A stretch of 64,000 nucleotides of DNA from Candidatus Aminicenantota bacterium (GTDB lineage: Bacteria > Acidobacteriota > Aminicenantia > Aminicenantales > Saccharicenantaceae): contig JAPKZD010000025.1 of assembly GCA_026393975.1 (NCBI GenBank), positions 81,568 to 145,567 on the forward strand, read 5' to 3'. The position numbers and the translations under genes were made by a program. The stretch's first letter is position 1, and the number at the start of each line of letters is the position of its first letter. Under the pieces are notes generated by a model. That model did not search any database. It was given only the letters and a program-made list of their open reading frames with translations, and was not told the DNA's origin. Positions 7,863 through 14,695 of the stretch are shown one piece after another.

Positions 7863-8897
7863 TTAGGGTGTGACGATGACCTTGAGGACGCCGTCGCGGC
7901 GCGCCGCGGCGGTCTCGTAGGCCGCGCCGGCTTTATCGAGCTTGAAGAAGTGGGTGGCCAGAAAGCCCGGCTTAACCCGGCCCGCGTGGATCATGCCGAC
8001 GGCTTTCTCCAGGCACTTGTTCTGGCGCCGGACGTTCTGGACGCGGATCTCCCGGCGACGCACTTTGGAGCTGTCGAAGGATACGCGCGGCTCGAGGGGG
8101 ATGCCGACGACGACGAGCGTCCCGCCGGGCTTGAGCAGGGCGACGGCCTGGTCCAGGGCCGCCTGGTCGCCGCAGCACTCGAAGACGATGTCGAGACCGA
8201 GGGATTCGCAGCCGAGGATCTTGGCGACGACGTCCTCGCGGTCGGGATTGCCGGCCCAATCGGCCCCAGCCATTTTGGCAGCCTTGACCCGGGCTTCGAC
8301 CTTGTCCGTCATGAAGAGGGCCCCGGCGTCCTCCGCCTTGAGAACCATGGCCGCGCACAATCCGATCGGCCCGGCCCCGAGGATCCCGGCTGTTTTCCCG
8401 CGGACCGACCCGGCTAGCCCGGCTGCATAGAGGGCGATCGAAAGAGGCTCGGCCAGCGCTCCCTGGACGACGCTCATTTTCGCCGGCAGGGGGACGCAAT
8501 TCCTCTCCGGGGCCAGGGCGAACTCGGCCATGCCGCCGGTGAGCTCGCCGTAGTGGCCGAGGAAAAGGAGTTTCCGGCAGGTGTGCGGCCGGCCCGTCTG
8601 GCACTGGTCGCACGTCCCGCAGGAGACGGCCGGCTCGACGACGACCGCGTCGCCCGGCTTGACCCGGGTGACGCCCCGGCCTACGTCCTCGACGACCCCG
8701 GCGCACTCGTGCCCGGGGATGAAGGGGTAGGACACCCGGTCGCCGCCGACGGAGCCGGAGAGGAAGTAGTGGAGATCGCTGCCGCAAACGCCGACGGCTT
8801 GGCATCGGACGAGGACGTCGTCGTCCCGGACGACGCACGGCGCAGGCACCTCGCGGATCTCGATCGTCCGGACACCGGTCAGGAAGGCGGCTTTCAT
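7863..8897 (-). CDS. Zinc-dependent medium-chain alcohol/polyol dehydrogenase
   Basis: A 344-residue member of the sorbitol/galactitol-1-phosphate/threonine dehydrogenase group. Catalytic zinc ligands are Cys38 (GVCGSDLH) with His63 and Glu64 (PGHECAG). The structural zinc cysteines are Cys93, Cys96, Cys99 and Cys107. The Rossmann motif is ILGAGPIGL. It oxidises a secondary alcohol of a sugar, polyol or amino acid with NAD(P). The start at 8897 gives MKAAFLTGVRTIEI, the normal family N-terminus; a longer frame exists upstream but looks non-coding. It lies alone, divergent from the M28 peptidase gene. Neighbouring arabinose genes hint at a pentitol substrate, without proof. Confidence 0.87.
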   Translation of the reverse strand: MKAAFLTGVRTIEIREVPAPCVVRDDDVLVRCQAVGVCGSDLHYFLSGSVGGDRVSYPFIPGHECAGVVEDVGRGVTRVKPGDAVVVEPAVSCGTCDQCQTGRPHTCRKLLFLGHYGELTGGMAEFALAPERNCVPLPAKMSVVQGALAEPLSIALYAAGLAGSVRGKTAGILGAGPIGLCAAMVLKAEDAGALFMTDKVEARVKAAKMAGADWAGNPDREDVVAKILGCESLGLDIVFECCGDQAALDQAVALLKPGGTLVVVGIPLEPRVSFDSSKVRRREIRVQNVRRQNKCLEKAVGMIHAGRVKPGFLATHFFKLDKAGAAYETAAARRDGVLKVIVTP

Positions 8898-8947
8898 GGC
8901 TGCCCTATTATAATGCAGAACGGCCCGATTCCGGAAGACTCGGCCCT

Positions 8948-8976
8948 TTGACACCGGCCCGGCAGGTTGATATAGT
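8948..8976 (+). promoter_or_regulatory. Sigma-70-type promoter of the M28 peptidase gene
   Basis: TTGACA at 8948-8953 and TATAGT at 8971-8976 have a 17-base spacer and lie 25 bases before the ATG at 9001. GAGGAGG follows within the short leader. Confidence 0.65.
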
Positions 8977-9000
8977 TCCGGCGTCTTCGAGGAGGCACGC

Positions 9001-10578
9001 ATGAAAAAGCAATTCTCGGGGCGTTTGTTCGCCATCGTCATCCTGCTCGTCCTTTTTTCCGTCCAGATCGGCGCCCAGGAAAAGCTCGACCTCCAGATGG
9101 TCCAGCGCATCCGCAAGGAGGGGCTCGAGAATTCCAAGATCACGGATCTCCTGATCTATCTCTGCGACGTCTACGGCCCACGGCTCCCAGCCTCGCCGCA
9201 GTACCTCAAGGCCGGGGAATGGGTCGTCGGCAAGGCCAAGGAGCTCGGCCTGGAGAACGCGCAGATGGAGACCTACGGCACGTTCGGCCGCAGTTGGGAA
9301 CTCCAGAAGTTCTACGCCGCGATGACCGCTCCCCAGTACATGCCGCTCATCGCCTTCCCGAAGGCCTGGACGCCCGGGACGAACGGTGTCCTCAAGGGCA
9401 ACGCGGTCCTGCTCAACGTCAAGAAACCCGCCGACTTGGACAAGTACAAGGGCAAGCTCAAGGACGCCATCGTCCTGACTCAGGCGGCGCAAGATATCCC
9501 GATCTCCTTCGACCCGGTCGCTTCCCGGCTTTCGGACGAAGACCTCAAAAAACTTGTCCTGGCCGCCGAGCCCGGCGCGCGCTCGCCGTATACCGCCCGG
9601 ATGGAGGAGATGATGGCCCAGCAGCAGCTCCAGCAGGCGGTGACCAAGTTCCTCCAGGCCGAAGGGGCCGGAGTCGTCCTCGAGCCCAGCCGGGGCGGGA
9701 AGGACGGGACGGTCTTCGTCGCGAGCGGCGGGTCCCGCACAAAGGGCGCCCCGATGCCGCTGCCGACCGTCGTCGTTGCCCTCGAACACTACAACCGGAT
9801 CGCCCGCATCCTGCAGAAGGATATCCCCGTCGCGATGGAGGTCGAGGTCCAGGCCCGGTTCACGGACGACGACCAGCCGGGCTACAACGTCGTCGCCGAA
9901 CTCCCGGGCGTGGATAAGAAGCTCAAAGCCGAGGTCGTCATGCTGGGCGGCCACTTCGACACTTGGCACTCGGGCACGGGGGCCACGGACGACAGCGCCG
10001 GATGCGCCGTCGCCTTCGAGGCGGTCAGGATCCTGAAGGCGTTGGGCGTCCAGCCCCGCCGCACGATCCGCCTGGCCATGTGGGACGGCGAGGAACAGGG
10101 CTTCGTTGGCTCGCGCGGCTACGTCACGAACCATTTCTTCGACAGGGGGAAGAAGGAAAAGAAGCCGGACTACGACAAGCTCGCGGCCTACTTCAACTTC
10201 GACAACGGCAGCGGCAAGATCCGCGGCATCTACGCCCAGGGCAACAGCGCCGTGGCCCCGATCTTCGAGGAGTGGCTCAAGCCCATCCACGACCTCGGCG
10301 CCACGACCGTGACCCTCCGCAACACGGGCGGCACCGACCACCTGTCCTTCGACGCCGTCGGCCTGCCCGGTTTCCAGTTCATCCAGGACGACCTCGAGTA
10401 CGACACCCTCACCCACCACTCGAACATGGACGTCTACGACCACCTGTCGCGGGGAGACCTGATGCAGGCGGCGACGGTCATGGCCTGGTTCGTCTACAAC
10501 GCGGCCATGCGCGAGGAGAAACTGCCGAGGAAATACTTCGACCCGAACGCGCCTGCGCCGACGCGCAGCCGGAACTGA
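9001..10578 (+). CDS. Secreted M28 family metallopeptidase with inserted PA-like domain
   Basis: A 525-residue exported zinc peptidase. The N-terminus MKKQFSGRLFAIVILLVLFS...GAQ is a signal peptide, cut near residue 25. The protease-associated-like region lies between about 125 and 300. The di-zinc aminopeptidase core follows: His318 and the DD pair at 330-331 (GHFDTWHSGTGATDDSAG), Glu364/Glu365 (WDGEEQG), Asp401 (FNFDNGSG) and a C-terminal His in THHSNMD. M28 enzymes remove N-terminal residues or split dipeptides outside the inner membrane. It has its own promoter. With the M14 enzyme at 25329 it would supply amino acids from protein substrates. Confidence 0.9.
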   Translation: MKKQFSGRLFAIVILLVLFSVQIGAQEKLDLQMVQRIRKEGLENSKITDLLIYLCDVYGPRLPASPQYLKAGEWVVGKAKELGLENAQMETYGTFGRSWELQKFYAAMTAPQYMPLIAFPKAWTPGTNGVLKGNAVLLNVKKPADLDKYKGKLKDAIVLTQAAQDIPISFDPVASRLSDEDLKKLVLAAEPGARSPYTARMEEMMAQQQLQQAVTKFLQAEGAGVVLEPSRGGKDGTVFVASGGSRTKGAPMPLPTVVVALEHYNRIARILQKDIPVAMEVEVQARFTDDDQPGYNVVAELPGVDKKLKAEVVMLGGHFDTWHSGTGATDDSAGCAVAFEAVRILKALGVQPRRTIRLAMWDGEEQGFVGSRGYVTNHFFDRGKKEKKPDYDKLAAYFNFDNGSGKIRGIYAQGNSAVAPIFEEWLKPIHDLGATTVTLRNTGGTDHLSFDAVGLPGFQFIQDDLEYDTLTHHSNMDVYDHLSRGDLMQAATVMAWFVYNAAMREEKLPRKYFDPNAPAPTRSRN

Positions 10579-10611
10579 GCCCGCGGCGGCAGACGACCAG
10601 GGGGTCCGGAC

Positions 10612-12090
10612 CTAGAACGGATTCTCGGTCCGGTAGAGCATCCCGGCCGGCCGGTTGAAGGAGATGTCCTCGACGCCGAGCATGCGCATGGCTGCCCAAA
10701 GCGCTTTCCCGGCGTGGTCGAAGGCAATGGCCGCGTGGTGGGGGAAGCGCTTCTCGATGAGGACATGCCGGTAGAACCGCCCCATCTCCTTGATGCCGAT
10801 GACGCCGATGCCGCCGAACGACTTGGGATCGATATCGAGGACCTCGCCTTCGGCCATGTAGGACCGCAGGACCGTGTCGGACGTCGACTGGAGCCGGAAG
10901 ATCGTCATCCTGCCCGTCTTGATCCGGCCCTCGAGCGTCCCCCGGGTGATGTTCGGGTCTTTACCGGGTTCCATGAGCCGGTGCATGATGAGCTGGTAGC
11001 GCATCTCCGGGTCGAGCATGCACGGCGCCGGGGTGTTGCCGCAGTGGAAACCCATGAACAGGTCGGTGGGCTTGTAGCCTTTCATCGCCTTCTTGGCCCC
11101 GGCGATCATATCGTAGGGGACGGTGTTGTTGATGTCGAGGAGGGTCGCCGGCAGCTCCGTCGCGCACGTGCAGATGTACTCGCTGAGGGCGCCGTAGATG
11201 TCGACTTCGCAGGCGACCGGGATGCCCCGCGCGGCCAGCCGCGAGTTCACGTAGCAGGGAACGAACCCGAAAAAGCTCTCGAACGCCGGCCAACACTTGT
11301 CGGCGAAGACGCCGTATTCCGATGCCCCAAGGTTGGCCGCCCTGAACTTGAGCAGGGCGACCTCGAACTGGGCCAGCTTGACCAGAATGTCGGGATATCG
11401 GTTCCCGGCGCCGAGCTCGCGGGCCATGTCCGCTGCTATGGCTTTTATCTTGGGGTCGCCCTCGGCCTGGCGGAAGATGTCGACGAGGTCGAGCTCGCTG
11501 TTCTCCATGACCTCGACGCCGAGGTCGTAGAGGGGCTTGATGGGCGCGTTGCAGGCCAGGAAATCCTGGGGTCTCGGTCCGAAGGAGAATATCTTCAACT
11601 TGGCCAAACCGAGGATGATCCGGGCGACGGGCACGAAACCGGCGACCATCGCGGCCACCTCTTCCGGCGTGCCGACCGGATACTCGGGGACGTGGGGCCG
11701 GAGCTTCCTCAGGCCCGTGTTGTAGGAGGTGTTGAGCAGGCCGCAGTAGGCGTCGCCCCGTCCACCGACCAGGTCTTTCCCCGATTCCTCGGCGGCCGCG
11801 GCGTACATCACCGGCCCGCCGAACTTCTGGGCCAGGATCGTCGTCGGGCCCTCGGGTCCGAAGTTGCCGAGGTAGAGGACCAGAGCGTTGACGTTCTTCG
11901 CCCGGACTTCTTCGAGCGCTTGAAGCGCGTCTTTCTCGTTCTCGACGATGGTCGGGATCCGGACGACGGCCAGGCCGGCCTTGCGGCACTCTGCGGCGAC
12001 GCGGAGCTGGCGTTTTCGGGAGAGTTCGATCGGGAAGCAGTCGCGGCTGACGGTGACGAGGCCGAGGCGCACCTTGGGCATGTTAATCAT
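10612..12090 (-). CDS. L-fucose/L-arabinose isomerase family protein, probable arabinose isomerase of the ara operon
   Basis: A 492-residue protein of the fucose/arabinose isomerase superfamily, not of the classical AraA type. The N-terminal half (LGLVTVSRDCFPIELSRKR) and the C-terminal half with MGFHCGNTPAP and the RLQSTSDTVLRSYMAEGEV region match FucI-like proteins. Family enzymes interconvert an aldose and a ketose using a divalent metal. It is the third gene of an operon with ribulokinase and L-ribulose-5-phosphate 4-epimerase, so L-arabinose to L-ribulose is the reaction the context calls for. AGGAGA lies 6-7 bases before the ATG, and the start overlaps the end of araD by 8 bases. L-fucose isomerase activity is the main alternative. 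Confidence 0.8.
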   Translation of the reverse strand: MINMPKVRLGLVTVSRDCFPIELSRKRQLRVAAECRKAGLAVVRIPTIVENEKDALQALEEVRAKNVNALVLYLGNFGPEGPTTILAQKFGGPVMYAAAAEESGKDLVGGRGDAYCGLLNTSYNTGLRKLRPHVPEYPVGTPEEVAAMVAGFVPVARIILGLAKLKIFSFGPRPQDFLACNAPIKPLYDLGVEVMENSELDLVDIFRQAEGDPKIKAIAADMARELGAGNRYPDILVKLAQFEVALLKFRAANLGASEYGVFADKCWPAFESFFGFVPCYVNSRLAARGIPVACEVDIYGALSEYICTCATELPATLLDINNTVPYDMIAGAKKAMKGYKPTDLFMGFHCGNTPAPCMLDPEMRYQLIMHRLMEPGKDPNITRGTLEGRIKTGRMTIFRLQSTSDTVLRSYMAEGEVLDIDPKSFGGIGVIGIKEMGRFYRHVLIEKRFPHHAAIAFDHAGKALWAAMRMLGVEDISFNRPAGMLYRTENPF

Positions 12091-12790
12091 GATCGGTCTC
12101 CTTCTTCTGTCCGTAGTAAGCCTGGGGTCCGTGCTTTCTGAGGTAGTGCTTTTCCTGGATATAATGGTCGAGGGGCGCGAGGTCGCGGTCGAGGGCTATC
12201 GTGCCGTAGGCCATCTTGGCCACGCGCTCCAGGACGAGGGCGGTCTCGACGGATTCCGCGGACGTCCGGCCCCAGGCGAAAGGCCCGTGCCCGGCGACGA
12301 GGACCGCGGGGAGTTCCAGGGGGTCGACTCCGGCGAACCGTTCGACGATGATCTTCCCCGTGTTCCGCTCGTAATCCTCGACGACCTCGGCTTCGACGAG
12401 AAGCCGGGTCAGCGGGACCGGCCCGTGGAACTGGTCGGCGTGCGTCGTTCCGAAACAGGGGATCTCCCGCCCCGCCTGGGCGAACATCGTCGCGTACTCG
12501 CTGTGGGCGTGGGCGATGCCGCCAACCTGGGGGAAGGCCTTGTAGAGCTCGACATGCGTCGGTGTGTCTGAGGACGGACTGAGCCAGCCCTCGACGACGC
12601 GGCCCTCGAGATCGACGAGGACGATGTCGTCCGCCTTGAGGCTCTCGTAGGGGACGCCGCTCGGTTTGATGGCCACGATGCCTCGCCGCCGGTCGATGCC
12701 GCTGACGTTGCCGAACGTCAGGATGACCAGCCCGGACTTCACCAGGTCCAGGTTGGATTTCCAGACGGCTTCCTTCAGTTCGCTGAGCAT
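12083..12790 (-). CDS. araD: L-ribulose-5-phosphate 4-epimerase
   Basis: A 235-residue class II aldolase-fold epimerase. Residues matching the E. coli enzyme are visible: Asp75 (SSDTPTH), zinc ligands His94 and His96 (IAHAHSEYA), Asp119 (THADQFHG) and His168 (VAGHGPF). Length is normal for AraD. It converts L-ribulose 5-phosphate to D-xylulose 5-phosphate, the last step before the pentose phosphate pathway. It is the middle gene of the minus-strand operon and lies 4 bases after ribulokinase. Confidence 0.93.
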   Translation of the reverse strand: MLSELKEAVWKSNLDLVKSGLVILTFGNVSGIDRRRGIVAIKPSGVPYESLKADDIVLVDLEGRVVEGWLSPSSDTPTHVELYKAFPQVGGIAHAHSEYATMFAQAGREIPCFGTTHADQFHGPVPLTRLLVEAEVVEDYERNTGKIIVERFAGVDPLELPAVLVAGHGPFAWGRTSAESVETALVLERVAKMAYGTIALDRDLAPLDHYIQEKHYLRKHGPQAYYGQKKETDHD

Positions 12791-12794
12791 TTTC

Positions 12795-14489
12795 TCATCT
12801 CCTCTGGCGGTCCTTGATGGTCAGGAGGCCTTTCATGACGTTGTAAAGACCGCCGCTCCACTCCTTCGTCCCGAACGCGTCGTGGAGCTCCCGGTAGAGG
12901 CCGTAAAGCTCGAGGTAGACCTTGTGGTTCGCGGCGTTCGGCCGGAAGCTCGTTCTCCTCAGCCCGCCCATCGCCGCCTGGGCCTCGGCGAAGGTCGCGT
13001 GCCCGCCGCCCTTCCGCCCCGCGACCACGGCCCCGGCCATGGCCGCACCCAGAGCGCATGTCTGGGCGGAGCGGGCGATTTTCATCTCGAGGCCGGTCAC
13101 GTCGGCGTAGACTTGCATGGCCAGCGGGTTCTTCTCGGCGATGCCGCCGCAGTTGACGACGTCGCGGACCGTGACCCCGAACTCCTCGAAACGGCGGATG
13201 ATGGTCAGGGCGCCGAAGGCCGTGGCCTCGATAAGGGCCCGGTAGATCTCCTCGGGCCGGGTGCGGAGCGTCAGCCCGACGAGAAGGCCGGTCAGGCGCT
13301 GGTCGACGAGGACGGTCCGGTTGCCGTTGTGCCAATCGAGGGCGAGGAGGCCCGATTCCCCGGGCTTGAGGGCGGCGGCCTTCCGGGTCAGGGCGGCATG
13401 GGAGCCTTTCTTCGGGCCGCCCGGCTCGATTTCGTTGACGAACCAGTTGAAGATGTCGCCGACCGCGGACTGTCCGGCTTCGAGTCCCAGGTACCCCGGC
13501 AGGACCGAGCCGTCGACGATGCCGCAAAGCCCGGGGACGTCGGGAAGCTTCTTCGACGTCGGCCAGACGCAGATGTCGCAGGTGCTCGTCCCGATGATCT
13601 TGACGAAACGGCCCGCCTCGACGCCCGAGCCGACGGCGCCGAGGTGGGCGTCGAAAGCGCCGACGGCCACGGCGATCCCCGGCCGGAGGCCGAGCTTCTT
13701 GGCCCATTCTTTGGTCAGGCTGCCAGCGGCGATGTCGGCGGTGTAGGTCTTCTGGTAGAGACGGTCGCGAAGCTCGCCCAGCCGAGGGTCGAACTTGGAC
13801 AGGAAGGCCTTGGCCGGAAGTCCGCCCCAGCGGTCGTTGAACATCGCCTTGTGGCCGGCCGCGCACCGGCTCCTTTTCATCCTCAAGGGGTCGGCGACTC
13901 CGGTCAGCAGGCCCGGGATGTAGTCGGCGCACTCGACCCACGAATAAGCGGCCGCGGCGACCTTCGGGTCCGTCCTCAGACAGTGGAGGATCTTGCTCCA
14001 GAACCACTCGGAGGAATAGGTCCCGCCGCACTTGGCCAGGTACTCGGAGTGCTCGGCGGCGGCCAGCGCGGTGATCTCCGCGGCTTCGGCGTGGCCGGTG
14101 TGGTCTTTCCAGAGCCAGGCGTGGGCGTTGGGGTTTTTCTTGAATTCTTTATAAAGGGCGAGGGGCTTGCCGGCCCGGTCGACGGGCAGGGGAGTCGAGC
14201 CCGTCGTGTCGACGCCGATGCCGACGATATTTTCGGGCTTGAAGGGCCGGCTTTTCTTCTTCGCTTCGTCGATGGCCTCGGGCACGGCCGTTTCGATGCC
14301 CAAGATCCAGTCGGCCGGGTTCTGCCGGGCCAGGTTCGAGTCCTTTGGGTCGAGGAGGATTCCCGCCGCGCCGCTCGGATAGCTGAAAATGGCGGTCCCG
14401 ACCTCGTTGCCGTTCGCGACGTCGACGATGAGGGCCCGGACGGAATTGGTGCCGAAATCGAGGCCGAGCGCGAATTTGGCGATTTTCAT
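12795..14489 (-). CDS. araB: Ribulokinase
   Basis: A 564-residue FGGY-family sugar kinase with the length and arrangement of AraB. LGLDFGTNSVRALIVD at the N-terminus is the phosphate-1 motif. GVDTTGSTPLPV, the internal GTSTCDI segment and the C-terminal CALGAAMAGAV are also family features. It phosphorylates L-ribulose with ATP. It is the first gene of the operon kinase, epimerase, isomerase, with a GGAGG site before the ATG. Together the three genes form a complete L-arabinose to D-xylulose 5-phosphate route. Confidence 0.93.
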   Translation of the reverse strand: MKIAKFALGLDFGTNSVRALIVDVANGNEVGTAIFSYPSGAAGILLDPKDSNLARQNPADWILGIETAVPEAIDEAKKKSRPFKPENIVGIGVDTTGSTPLPVDRAGKPLALYKEFKKNPNAHAWLWKDHTGHAEAAEITALAAAEHSEYLAKCGGTYSSEWFWSKILHCLRTDPKVAAAAYSWVECADYIPGLLTGVADPLRMKRSRCAAGHKAMFNDRWGGLPAKAFLSKFDPRLGELRDRLYQKTYTADIAAGSLTKEWAKKLGLRPGIAVAVGAFDAHLGAVGSGVEAGRFVKIIGTSTCDICVWPTSKKLPDVPGLCGIVDGSVLPGYLGLEAGQSAVGDIFNWFVNEIEPGGPKKGSHAALTRKAAALKPGESGLLALDWHNGNRTVLVDQRLTGLLVGLTLRTRPEEIYRALIEATAFGALTIIRRFEEFGVTVRDVVNCGGIAEKNPLAMQVYADVTGLEMKIARSAQTCALGAAMAGAVVAGRKGGGHATFAEAQAAMGGLRRTSFRPNAANHKVYLELYGLYRELHDAFGTKEWSGGLYNVMKGLLTIKDRQRR

Positions 14490-14537
14490 GTCCGTGAACC
14501 TCCGCTTGCGTACGATCGCCGGCTGCTGCCAGCCAAT

Positions 14538-14565
14538 ATTATACCCACCGGGGGGGCGGGGGCAA
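14538..14565 (-). promoter_or_regulatory. Putative promoter of the araB operon
   Basis: Read on the minus strand, TTGCCC (14565-14560) and a perfect TATAAT (14543-14538) are 16 bases apart. The predicted transcript begins about 40 bases before the araB ATG. The -35 box is weak, which would fit control by an activator. Confidence 0.5.
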
Positions 14566-14571
14566 CTCCCG

Positions 14572-14640
14572 AAAGAGGGACCGTCCTAAGAGGGACAGTC
14601 CCGCTCCGGGGACAGTCCCTCTTAGGGCTGTCCCTCTTTA
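14572..14640. repeat. Long imperfect palindrome of GGGACAGTCCC type (REP/MITE-like)
   Basis: Two arms of about 31 bases (roughly 14572-14602 and 14610-14640) are inverted copies with about three mismatches around a 7-base loop. Each arm contains AAGAGGGAC and GTCCC units. It sits between the divergent araB and BNR-protein promoters. Similar GGGACAGTCCC palindromes accompany REP-associated transposases in other bacteria, from general knowledge; no such transposase is seen here. Confidence 0.65.
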
Positions 14641-14651
14641 ATTATTTGAAA

Positions 14652-14657
14652 TATAAT
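14652..14657 (+). promoter_or_regulatory. Putative -10 box upstream of the BNR/sortilin-like gene
   Basis: A perfect TATAAT lies 38 bases before the ATG at 14696 in an AT-rich stretch. No good -35 hexamer lies 16-18 bases upstream, where the palindromic element ends. Confidence 0.35.
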
Positions 14658-14695
14658 CTATCAGCGACATCATGTTTCCGGACAGGGGAGGACCC

